32,004 nucleotides of DNA, taken from CALBPI01 sp039821645 (lineage in GTDB: Bacteria; Pseudomonadota; Gammaproteobacteria; Steroidobacterales; Woeseiaceae). Shown piece by piece: positions 25,338 through 32,004 of this stretch (its first letter is position 1; the number at the start of each line of letters is the position of its first letter). The notes below the pieces were generated by a model. The model was not told the DNA's origin. It searched no databases and saw nothing but the letters and a program-made list of their open reading frames with translations. Made by a program: the position numbers and the translations under genes. The stretch is taken from the NCBI GenBank assembly GCA_039821645.1, contig JBCBNU010000029.1, positions 1 to 32,004 on the forward strand, in the 5' to 3' direction.

Positions 25338-25352
25338 AGGAGCGCCGCCATC
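25336..25352 (+). promoter_or_regulatory. AAAGGAG ribosome binding site placing an ATC start for crbR
   Basis: AAAGGAG (25336-25342) is a near-perfect Shine-Dalgarno sequence, beginning inside the acs TAA. Seven bases later is ATC (25350-25352), in the frame of the response regulator. No ATG, GTG or TTG occurs in that frame between the acs stop at 25335 and the TTG at 25401, which lies past the acidic pair of the receiver domain. Confidence 0.7.
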
Positions 25353-26018
25353 TCTTCGACGGTCATTGTTGCTGACGACCACCCGCTGTTTCGCGAGGCC
25401 TTGATGCACGCGATACGCGCGAGTGTCCCCGGCGCAAACATCGTCGAAGCGGAGAGTCTCGCAACGCTGCAGGATGCGCTCGCTGCAAATCCGGAGTGCG
25501 AGCTGCTGCTTCTGGATCTAAACATGCCGGGTGTGAGCGGATTCTCCGCGTTGGCATATGTCCGCAGCAACTACGACACCTTACCGACGGTGATCGTATC
25601 GGCAGCGGATGATGCGATGATCGTGCGACGTGCCATCCAACATGGTGCGAGCGGGTTCATCTCGAAGTCGTCTTCCATTCAGGACATCGAAGCAGGTATC
25701 CAGGCGGTTCTTGAAGGCGAGCTTCAAGTGCCAGCTGGTGTCGATCTCGACGACGGCTCGATCGATGAGTCCGAGCAGGCGGTGGCCTCAGCGATGCAGG
25801 AGCTGACACCGCATCAGTTCCGCGTACTGATGATGTTGACCGAGGGTTTGTTGAACAAGCAGATTGCCTACGAACTCGGCGTATCGGAGGCAACCATCAA
25901 GGCGCACATCACAGCGGTGTTTCGCAAACTGAAGGTCAACAACCGCACGCAGGCGGTGCTGGCCGTGCAGAAGCTTGCTGTCAGCGACCCTGCAGCACTC
26001 GAGCTAAGTCACGCCTGA
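25350..26018 (+). CDS. crbR: CrbR-type response regulator (NarL/FixJ family), probable ATC start
   Basis: 222 residues if translation starts at ATC, giving M-SSTVIVADDHPLF, the correct first strand and acidic pair Asp9-Asp10 of a receiver domain. Phosphoacceptor Asp56 (LLLDLNMPG), Ser/Ala at VSAADD and Lys in FISKSS follow. The LuxR-type helix-turn-helix lies at about 152-215 (LTPHQFRVL, LLNKQIAYELGVSEATIKAHITAVFRKL). Gene order (acs, then this regulator, then a converging SSS-domain hybrid kinase) matches the known CrbS/CrbR system of Vibrio and Pseudomonas, which activates acs and acetate uptake genes. A TTG at 25401 would remove strand 1 and the acidic pair and is unlikely. In the same frame as acs, separated by one TAA. 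Its stop lies 5 bases from the kinase stop. Confidence 0.88.
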   Translation: MSSTVIVADDHPLFREALMHAIRASVPGANIVEAESLATLQDALAANPECELLLLDLNMPGVSGFSALAYVRSNYDTLPTVIVSAADDAMIVRRAIQHGASGFISKSSSIQDIEAGIQAVLEGELQVPAGVDLDDGSIDESEQAVASAMQELTPHQFRVLMMLTEGLLNKQIAYELGVSEATIKAHITAVFRKLKVNNRTQAVLAVQKLAVSDPAALELSHA

Positions 26019-26023
26019 GCGCA

Positions 26024-29000
26024 TCAGGCTGCCGATCGGCGACCCAACAAACTGTTGATCAACGCCCGCAGCATTGCAGGCTTTACGGGCTTGCGCAGCA
26101 TCCGGTGGCCACGCGCGGTAATCGCCTCGGCGACCGCATCGGTGTGATCTGCAGTTAACACGATCGCCGGGATCTCTTGCCCAAGCGCTTCCCTGACCGC
26201 ATCGATCACTTCGAGACCGGTGACGCCACCATCGAGGTGGTAGTCCACCAACAAGATCGCAGGCCAGCGGCGCGCTTGTCGACGAATACCCAGCGCCGCC
26301 TCAACCGCCTCGTTTTGGTCGGCGGCAGTCGTCGGAATCGCCCCCCAGTTGCTGAGCAGCCCGGCCATCGCGTCCAGAATATCTGATTCATTGTCCACGC
26401 AGATGATGTGCTCACTGATGATCGTTGTAGGCTGACGTACGGTATCCGGTACGGCCTCTGGCAGTCGACCGGCAGGTGCCCGCGGCACGCTGACTTCGAA
26501 GGTACTGCCGCGCCCTGGCACTGACTGCATCGCAATCGGATACTCAAGCAGGCGTGCGATCCGTCGTACGATCGCAAGACCGAGGCCTAGTCCCCGCTTG
26601 GCCGACTGATCACTGCCAGGAAGTCGGCGGAACTCCTCGAAGATTGCCTCATGGTGTTCCTCAGGAATACCTGAACCAGTGTCGACAACCTGCAAGGCGA
26701 GTTCATCCCCGCGCAAGCGACACCCGACCAAAACACCACCGCTATCGGTGTAGCGCCGCGCATTGGAAATAAAGTTCTGAAGAATGCGCCGCACCAGAGA
26801 TGCATCCGTTCGAATCCAGTAGTCCGACGTCACGAACCGAAGCTCAAGATTTTCGTTCTCGAATAGCGGGGCAAACTGTGTTTCCAGCTCTCGGAACAAC
26901 TCGCTCACCGGCAGCGCGTTGAGTTTCGGTGTCGGTGCGGCGGCATCGAGCTTGGCGATATCGAGCAGTGCGGTCAGCAAAGACTCTACCGACCCCAAAC
27001 CGCTCTGCACTCTGTCAACGAGCACCCGCTGCTCCGAGGGTAGTCGCGCGCTGTTTTCCTGCAACAGCGCTGCGAACAATTTTGTAGCGTTCAGTGGTTG
27101 CAACAGATCATGCGCGGCTGCCGCCAAGAAATGTGTTTTTGAGCGGTTGGCAATCTCAGCGTCCTGCTTTGCGCTCGCCAACTGATCCATTGCATCACGC
27201 AGCTCCGCCGTGCGATCTGCCACCCGTTGCTCTAGTTGATCGCGCGATTCGGTGAGCTCGCGTTCGGCCTCTTTAAACGCGGTGATATCCGTATAGGTCG
27301 TGACATAGCCACCACCCGCCATCGGCTGTCCCCGAATCTGAATCACTTTACCGTCGACGAACTGACTCTCGTAGGTGTAGGAAGAGCCGCTGCGAAGAAA
27401 CGCGAGACGTTTGGCGACCACAGCGTCCGGCTCCTCATCACCAAAGCGCCCTAGAGCCACATTGTGACGGATCAATTCGGTAATGGGCTGACCAACGTAA
27501 ACAAGCGTTTCGCTGTAGTTCATCAGTTCGAGATAGCGTCGATTCCATCCGATCAGTCGCTGCGAATCGTCAACAACGCTGACGCCCTGCGACATGTTCT
27601 CGAGCGTCGCCTCGAGCAACTGCCGGTTGAAACGAATCGCCTCACCGGTCTCATCGAGCAACATCAGAACGTCGCTGATATTGCTGCCGCTCTGGCGCAG
27701 CGTGCTGCTCACGACCACGCGGGCGGATGCCGCACCAATCGCACCCGAGAGCAATTTCTCAGTGAACCGGATCGCGGACATATCAGCGGTTTGATCGCCG
27801 TGGTAGGCCACATCTTCCTGTGCCACCAGATCAGCAAACGAACGTCTTGCGTGTTCGGCGCCGACGAACCGCGCAGCTAGTGCTTGCAAGTCGTCGATGG
27901 TGACACCCGCCGTCGCGATATCGGGCAGCTTGCCTCCGACGTCTGGTAAGCCGACGAACGTATACGCCTGACTGCGTTCGATCAGACTCTGCCGGCGCGA
28001 TAACGAAACCCCGATCAACACCGCAAGGTTGGTGCCGAGCGACCAGAGCACACCGTGCGTCAGCGGATGCAGACCCGTATCGAACAACAACGCTTCCGGT
28101 CGCAATACCGACCAGCCGAACAAGCCCTGCTCGACAATCGAAATCGGCAATGCGCCAGATCTCGCGAGGGCGGGCAGGAACAACGTGAACGCCCACAGGG
28201 CAAATCCCGCGCTCAAGCCCCCGAGTGCGCCGATGCGATTAGCGCCTGGCCAATAGACGCCCAGCACGATCAGCGGCGCGAACTGCGCAGCGGCTGCGAA
28301 AGACAAAAGACCGATCGAAGCAAGCGCTGTCGTTTCGTCCGTCACTCTGAAATATGCAAGCGCCAGCAATGCAATCACGACAATAGCAACGCGTCTCGCA
28401 GTCAGGATCAGTCGAGGGAAGTCGGTCAGCATATCGCCCTGCACCGCGCGCATCCGCACCAGGCTAGGCACGACGATTTCGTTCGAAATCATGGTGCTCA
28501 GGGCAACGCACGCAACGATCACCATGCTGGTTGCTGCCGAGAACCCACCGACAAATGCCAGCATGGCGAGCATCTCGTTGCCGAGCGACATCGGCAGCGC
28601 CAGCACAAACGTATCAGCGGCAACGCCTGCGGTCTGAAAGGCGCGCAGTCCGGCGAGCGTGATCGGAATGACCCCCAGGCTGAAGAGCACCAGATAAACC
28701 GGGAACAACCATCGCGCAATCGCCGTGTCCGCATCGGTTCTGGCTTCGACGATCGCAACGTGAAACTGGCGTGGCAAACACAGTATCGCGGCACCCGCCA
28801 GCAGCACCTGGGTCACGAACGTGGCTGGCAGCCCACCACTTGTGAACACGCCGCTCGCTGTCGATGGTGTTGCAGGAAGCGCACCCGATCCCAGCATCCA
28901 AACCGCGAGCGCGCCAATCGCGAGAAACGCGAATAGTTTCACCACCGACTCAAAGGCGATCGCCAACATCATGCCGTCGTGGTGTTCAGTAATATCGACC

Positions 29001-29533
29001 TTGCGGGTACCGAAGAGAATAGCGAATGCCGCCAGCCCCAGTGCGATGACCAGTGCAGGGTCCAGCCAGGCACTTGCGCTTGACCACTCGCCAGCGACGG
29101 TCGCGAAGCTTGTGACAATTGCTTTCAGCTGGAGCGAGATATACGGCACCGAACCGACGGTCGCAATCAGCGTGACCAACACCCCGAGGCCGCGCGATCT
29201 GCCGTAGCGCGCACTGATGAAATCCGCGATGGTCGTCAGCCGCTGGCGTCGACTGATCGCGATGATCCTCTCGATCAACGGCCAGGCGAGGATGATGGTG
29301 AGAATCGGTCCGAGATAAATGGGCAGGTACAGCCACCCCGCGTTGGCGGCACTCCCTACCGCACCGTAGAACGTCCAAGATGTGCAATAGACCGCCAAAG
29401 CAAGGCTGTAGACCACACCTCTGGCGCGACTGGATTGTCGACGCAACGGTGTCCGATCGCCCCAGCGAGCAATCGCAAACAGCAAGCCCACGTAGGCAAT
29501 ACAAAGCAGCGTCAAGAGCCACGTATTGATCAA
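26024..29533 (-). CDS. crbS: CrbS-type sensor: SSS transporter-like domain fused to PAS hybrid histidine kinase
   Basis: 1169 residues. Residues about 1-500 are a sodium:solute symporter-like domain with some 13 transmembrane helices. Residues about 520-620 match the STAC linker seen in this group. A PAS domain (about 628-755), a coiled coil (755-800), HisKA with His808 in FLAAAAHDLLQPLNA, HATPase_c (about 905-1020; NFISNARRYTDSGG, DTGSGIPEE, GLGLGLAIV), and a C-terminal receiver with Asp1097 (LLVDYHLDGG) follow. The start is TTG at 29533, with GGGGGG eight bases upstream and no nearby ATG. CrbS controls acetate use through CrbR; whether its membrane part senses or transports is not settled here. 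Convergent with the crbR gene. Confidence 0.92.
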   Translation of the reverse strand: MINTWLLTLLCIAYVGLLFAIARWGDRTPLRRQSSRARGVVYSLALAVYCTSWTFYGAVGSAANAGWLYLPIYLGPILTIILAWPLIERIIAISRRQRLTTIADFISARYGRSRGLGVLVTLIATVGSVPYISLQLKAIVTSFATVAGEWSSASAWLDPALVIALGLAAFAILFGTRKVDITEHHDGMMLAIAFESVVKLFAFLAIGALAVWMLGSGALPATPSTASGVFTSGGLPATFVTQVLLAGAAILCLPRQFHVAIVEARTDADTAIARWLFPVYLVLFSLGVIPITLAGLRAFQTAGVAADTFVLALPMSLGNEMLAMLAFVGGFSAATSMVIVACVALSTMISNEIVVPSLVRMRAVQGDMLTDFPRLILTARRVAIVVIALLALAYFRVTDETTALASIGLLSFAAAAQFAPLIVLGVYWPGANRIGALGGLSAGFALWAFTLFLPALARSGALPISIVEQGLFGWSVLRPEALLFDTGLHPLTHGVLWSLGTNLAVLIGVSLSRRQSLIERSQAYTFVGLPDVGGKLPDIATAGVTIDDLQALAARFVGAEHARRSFADLVAQEDVAYHGDQTADMSAIRFTEKLLSGAIGAASARVVVSSTLRQSGSNISDVLMLLDETGEAIRFNRQLLEATLENMSQGVSVVDDSQRLIGWNRRYLELMNYSETLVYVGQPITELIRHNVALGRFGDEEPDAVVAKRLAFLRSGSSYTYESQFVDGKVIQIRGQPMAGGGYVTTYTDITAFKEAERELTESRDQLEQRVADRTAELRDAMDQLASAKQDAEIANRSKTHFLAAAAHDLLQPLNATKLFAALLQENSARLPSEQRVLVDRVQSGLGSVESLLTALLDIAKLDAAAPTPKLNALPVSELFRELETQFAPLFENENLELRFVTSDYWIRTDASLVRRILQNFISNARRYTDSGGVLVGCRLRGDELALQVVDTGSGIPEEHHEAIFEEFRRLPGSDQSAKRGLGLGLAIVRRIARLLEYPIAMQSVPGRGSTFEVSVPRAPAGRLPEAVPDTVRQPTTIISEHIICVDNESDILDAMAGLLSNWGAIPTTAADQNEAVEAALGIRRQARRWPAILLVDYHLDGGVTGLEVIDAVREALGQEIPAIVLTADHTDAVAEAITARGHRMLRKPVKPAMLRALINSLLGRRSAA

Positions 29534-29647
29534 CGTGGTGTCCCCCCTCTCGAATCGTCCCCCCGCGCCAGCCCCACCAACACGGTGCCATTAGTCTACT
29601 ACTCAGGCGCACCACGGGCGAATTGCAGCGTCTAACAAGTGAGTCAG

Positions 29648-29669
29648 TGTCGAAGATGCAAGCTCGACA
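29648..29669. promoter_or_regulatory. inverted repeat TGTCGA-N10-TCGACA in the crbS/symporter gap
   Basis: Perfect 6-base arms with a 10-base spacer. It lies 115 bases upstream of crbS start and 111 before the DUF4212 start. Size suits a dimeric regulator, but a single 12-base match of this kind can occur by chance. The gap 29534-29779 contains no gene that I can see. Confidence 0.3.
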
Positions 29670-29700
29670 ACGTTGAGGTGTATGGGCTCACCGACTCGTA

Positions 29701-29712
29701 CGACTAAAGTCG
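29701..29712. promoter_or_regulatory. CGACT-AA-AGTCG inverted repeat, second candidate CrbR operator
   Basis: A perfect 12-base inverted repeat with core GAC-N4-GTC, GTC ending at 29711, 69 bases before the DUF4212 ATG, exactly as for acs. The right arm can also pair with CCGACT at 29691-29696. An extended -10-like TGCTACATT lies at 29736-29743 downstream. No clear -35 is present. Confidence 0.5.
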
Positions 29713-29779
29713 GTAAGGGTCGAGCACATCGCTTTGCTACATTTCCGAGCAGACAAAAAGCACTTTACTGGGGGGCAAA

Positions 29780-30028
29780 ATGTCTACGAAAAATAACTAT
29801 TGGACGGCAAACCTTAAGCTGGTCGCTGTGTGCATGGTGATCTGGTTCGTCGTGTCGTTCGGGTTCGGCATCATCTTCGTTGAACCGCTCAACTCGATAC
29901 GCATCGGTGGCTACAAGCTGGGCTTCTGGTTCGCACAGCAAGGCTCGATTTACGTCTTCGTTGGCCTGATTTTCTTCTATGCCTATCGCATGGGGAAACT
30001 CGACCGCGATCACGGTGTGGAAGAGTAA
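29780..30028 (+). CDS. DUF4212 small subunit of a sodium:solute symporter
   Basis: 82 residues with two transmembrane helices (about 12-33 and 50-68) and a short loop IRIGGYKLGFWFAQQGS, characteristic of the DUF4212 small subunit (Na_symport_sm) that accompanies VC_2705-type symporters. GGGGGG four bases before the ATG is the ribosome binding site. It is the first gene of a transporter operon; the large subunit starts 9 bases after its stop. A role in assembling or stabilising the large subunit is assumed from the pairing. The promoter region upstream carries the GAC-N4-GTC element shared with acs. Confidence 0.9.
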   Translation: MSTKNNYWTANLKLVAVCMVIWFVVSFGFGIIFVEPLNSIRIGGYKLGFWFAQQGSIYVFVGLIFFYAYRMGKLDRDHGVEE

Positions 30029-30037
30029 AGGGGCACG

Positions 30038-31774
30038 ATGATGGAACTGCAAACACTCACTTACATCGTTGTCGGGATTACCTTCCTCATATACATCGGT
30101 ATCGCCGTTTGGGCGCGCGCCGGTAGCACGAAGGAGTTCTATGTCGCGGGCGGCGGTATCCACCCGGTAGCCAACGGGATGGCGACAGCGGCTGACTGGA
30201 TGTCCGCAGCGTCGTTTATTTCGATGGCGGGACTCATCGCATTCATGGGCTACGGCGGCTCGGTCTTCCTCATGGGCTGGACCGGTGGCTATGTCCTTTT
30301 GGCGATGCTGCTCGCGCCCTACCTTCGCAAGTTCGGTAAATTCACGGTGCCCGAGTTCATTGGCGATCGGTACTACAGCAAAGCCGCACGCATCGTGGCA
30401 GTGATCTGCCTGATCATCGCTTCGGTGACCTACGTCATCGGTCAGATGAAAGGCATCGGCGTCGCGTTCTCCCGCTTCCTCGAAGTCGACTATGACGTGG
30501 GCCTGGCCATCGGTATGGCGATCGTCTTCTTCTACGCGGTTATGGGCGGAATGAAAGGCATCACCTACACGCAGATCGCGCAGTACTGCGTGTTGATTCT
30601 TGCCTACACGATTCCGGCGATCTTCATTTCGCTGAACCTGACCGGCAATCCGATACCGCAACTTGGCCTTGGCTCTACGATGGCCGGTACCGATGTGTTC
30701 CTGCTGGACAAGCTGGACGCCGTCGTCAGAGATCTCGGATTTGCCGAGTACACGACCAACGCCAGGATCAGTTTGACCAACATGTTCATGTACACGATGT
30801 CGCTGATGATCGGCACGGCGGGTCTGCCGCACGTCATCATCCGCTTCTTCACGGTACCCAAGGTCAAGGATGCGCGTAGCTCCGCAGGCTGGGCGTTGGT
30901 GTTCATCGCGATCCTCTATACAACGGCACCTTCTGTTGCGGCAATGGCGCGCTTGAACCTGATGAACACGATCGAGCCGAGCGCTGGCGAGTACATGCTC
31001 TATGAAGAACGCCCCACCTGGGTTCGTAACTGGGAGCGCACAGGCTTGCTCGAATTCACCGACAAGAACAACGATGGTCGTATCCAGTACTCAGCGGATG
31101 AATCGGTTAACGAGCTGACGAAGGTCGACAACGACATCATGGTGCTGGCTAACCCCGAAATTGCAGGTCTGCCTAACTGGGTGATCGCCCTGGTCGCAGC
31201 TGGCGGTCTGGCGGCTGCGCTGTCGACGGCTGCGGGTCTGCTCTTGGCGATATCTTCCGCGATATCACATGACTTGCTCAAAGGGGTGCTCAAACCGGAC
31301 ATCTCCGAGAAGCAGGAGCTCATGGCCAGTCGAGTCGCCATGGCAGGTGCAATCGCCGCCGCGGGCTACCTCGGGTTCAACCCGCCCGACTTCGCCGCTG
31401 GCACAGTTGCCCTCGCGTTCGGTCTCGCCGCGTCGTCGATCTTCCCGGCGCTCATGATGGGGATCTTCTCCAAGCGCATGAACAAGCAAGGCGCCGTCGC
31501 GGGCATGCTGGCCGGTATCAGCGTCACGTTGCTCTACGTGTTCCAGCACAAAGGCATCATGTTCATCCAGAGCACATCGTTCCTTGGCGATCTGTCACCG
31601 AACTGGTTCCTCGGTATCGAACCGAACGCCTTCGGGGCGATCGGCGCGATCGTGAACTTCGGCGTCGCCTTCGCGGTGTCCTCGGTCACGGCGGCACCAC
31701 CGAAAGAAGTGCAGGACCTCGTCGACCACATTCGTGTGCCGGCAGGTGCGGGTGGCGCGGTAGCCGACCACTAA
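30038..31774 (+). CDS. sodium:solute symporter, VC_2705 subfamily (large subunit)
   Basis: 578 residues, about 13 transmembrane helices, SSS/SLC5 fold. Visible family features include EFYVAGGGIHPVANGMATAADWMSAASF near the N-terminus and KFTVPEFIGDRYYSKAAR. An insert near 325-375 has an EF-hand-like loop, DKNNDGRIQYSADE, beginning at Asp342. GGLAAALSTAAGLLLAISSAISHD, the Na+ site region of this superfamily, follows. It likely imports acetate or a related small carboxylate with Na+; a link to the neighbouring CrbS/CrbR and acs supports this, but other substrates are possible. ATG-ATG doublet at the start; GGGG lies just upstream. A strong terminator follows the stop. Confidence 0.93.
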   Translation: MMELQTLTYIVVGITFLIYIGIAVWARAGSTKEFYVAGGGIHPVANGMATAADWMSAASFISMAGLIAFMGYGGSVFLMGWTGGYVLLAMLLAPYLRKFGKFTVPEFIGDRYYSKAARIVAVICLIIASVTYVIGQMKGIGVAFSRFLEVDYDVGLAIGMAIVFFYAVMGGMKGITYTQIAQYCVLILAYTIPAIFISLNLTGNPIPQLGLGSTMAGTDVFLLDKLDAVVRDLGFAEYTTNARISLTNMFMYTMSLMIGTAGLPHVIIRFFTVPKVKDARSSAGWALVFIAILYTTAPSVAAMARLNLMNTIEPSAGEYMLYEERPTWVRNWERTGLLEFTDKNNDGRIQYSADESVNELTKVDNDIMVLANPEIAGLPNWVIALVAAGGLAAALSTAAGLLLAISSAISHDLLKGVLKPDISEKQELMASRVAMAGAIAAAGYLGFNPPDFAAGTVALAFGLAASSIFPALMMGIFSKRMNKQGAVAGMLAGISVTLLYVFQHKGIMFIQSTSFLGDLSPNWFLGIEPNAFGAIGAIVNFGVAFAVSSVTAAPPKEVQDLVDHIRVPAGAGGAVADH

Positions 31775-31797
31775 TCTCAGGAAGTGGGATAAGGTGT

Positions 31798-31832
31798 GAG
31801 GGCTGCGCAGGGGACTAGCGCAGCCCTCTTTT
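31798..31832 (+). terminator. Rho-independent terminator after the symporter gene
   Basis: An 11-base perfect stem (31798-31808 GAGGGCTGCGC with 31818-31828 GCGCAGCCCTC), a 9-base loop and TTTT. It lies 23 bases after the symporter stop and 18 bases before the next gene. Confidence 0.9.
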
Positions 31833-31850
31833 GCACTCGGGGAAAGGGTT

Positions 31851-32004
31851 ATGTGGAAGAACAAACACGTCGTCATCGCCATGCTCGTCGCGCCGATTCT
31901 CTCGGTCATCGCATGGTTCGCTGTTGACCGAATGGTCGGAGAGCAGCCGCACGCTGCCAAGAAGGGCGGTGCCTACGAGCTGGTCGGTCGATCCAATTGT
32001 CGGT
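31851..32004 (+). CDS. small membrane protein, N-terminal part (3' end outside window)
   Basis: 51 codons are visible before the window ends. ATG at 31851 follows GGAAAGGG. One transmembrane helix spans about 8-25 (VVIAMLVAPILSVIAWFAV), followed by DRMVGEQPHAAKKGGAYELVGRSNC, after which the sequence is cut. It resembles small membrane proteins of unknown function often found downstream of acetate-permease-type symporters, as far as I recall; I give no name. It lies beyond the strong terminator, so it either has its own promoter or is expressed by partial read-through. Confidence 0.7.
   Translation, partial: MWKNKHVVIAMLVAPILSVIAWFAVDRMVGEQPHAAKKGGAYELVGRSNCR

Noticed and set aside
25401..26018. 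crbR starting at TTG 25401
   Set aside because: It would remove the first beta strand and the acidic pair of the receiver domain and has no ribosome binding site.
28055..28936. 293-residue plus-strand open frame opposite crbS
   Set aside because: Gln/Arg/His-rich low-complexity translation lying wholly against the well-supported SSS domain of CrbS.
29575..29592. Sigma-54-like TGGCAC...TTGG upstream of crbS on the minus strand
   Set aside because: The spacing between the GG and GC elements is off by one and the GC is missing; sigma-54 promoters need strict spacing.
29765..30832. 355-residue open frame on the minus strand opposite the symporter genes
   Set aside because: It is rich in His, Arg, Asp and Glu with no domain, mirrors strong plus-strand genes and has no ribosome binding site; a codon-bias shadow.

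Overview
The window reads as a chromosomal segment of a gammaproteobacterium, probably a free-living (perhaps marine) heterotroph. The evidence is a tripartite RND pump, an outer-membrane barrel protein, and a CrbS/CrbR-type acetate switch next to acs and a DUF4212/VC_2705-type symporter pair, a layout typical of Gammaproteobacteria. The genus cannot be told from the sequence alone. Coding density is very high, with many 4-base ATGA/GTGA overlaps. I see no rRNA, tRNA, insertion sequence, CRISPR array or prophage.

Layout. (1) 2-4748, plus strand: tail of a TolC-like outer-membrane factor, a periplasmic adaptor and an RND pump, coupled by 4-base overlaps. (2) 4755-6808, minus: an alpha/beta hydrolase followed by an acyl-CoA dehydrogenase. 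(3) 6878-7732, plus: a C-terminal-Phe outer-membrane barrel protein. (4) 11260-7729, minus: a cell-envelope signalling operon of a large DUF4382/DUF5666-like lipoprotein, an ECF sigma factor, a one-TM anti-sigma candidate, a small acidic exported protein and a DUF3106 repeat protein. (5) 11396-13031, plus: a Cof-type HAD phosphatase and a lysophospholipid acyltransferase. (6) 13139-18304, plus: ABC ATPase, ABC-2 permease, an exported amidohydrolase fused to a CIA30-like domain, then a DesK-like kinase and a DesR-like regulator; a DUF3667 zinc-ribbon membrane protein follows. (7) 23273-19280, minus: cNMP/CBS/DUF294 protein, DEDDh exonuclease, PLP decarboxylase. (8) 23397-26018, plus: acs and a NarL-type regulator (CrbR). 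(9) 29533-26024, minus: SSS-family sensor hybrid kinase (CrbS). (10) 29780-32004, plus: DUF4212 small subunit, VC_2705-type sodium:solute symporter, a strong terminator and the start of a small membrane protein.

How they work together. Regions 7-10 form a complete acetate-scavenging module: CrbS senses, CrbR responds, Acs activates acetate, and the symporter probably imports acetate or a related carboxylate. Three features stand out there. The response regulator has no ATG, GTG or TTG start upstream of its receiver core, and its only well-placed start is ATC, 7 bases after an AAAGGAG. The promoter regions of acs and of the symporter operon each carry an inverted repeat with a GAC-N4-GTC core at exactly the same distance from the start codon. 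acs and crbR also lie in the same frame, separated by one TAA.

Other noteworthy points are a perfect ATTGCG x4 tandem repeat inside the first membrane segment of the DesK-like kinase, the amidohydrolase-CIA30 fusion placed between an ABC exporter and its likely two-component regulator, and the ECF sigma operon whose layout recalls sigma/anti-sigma/periplasmic-sensor systems. All functional assignments come from reading motifs by eye; no database search was run.
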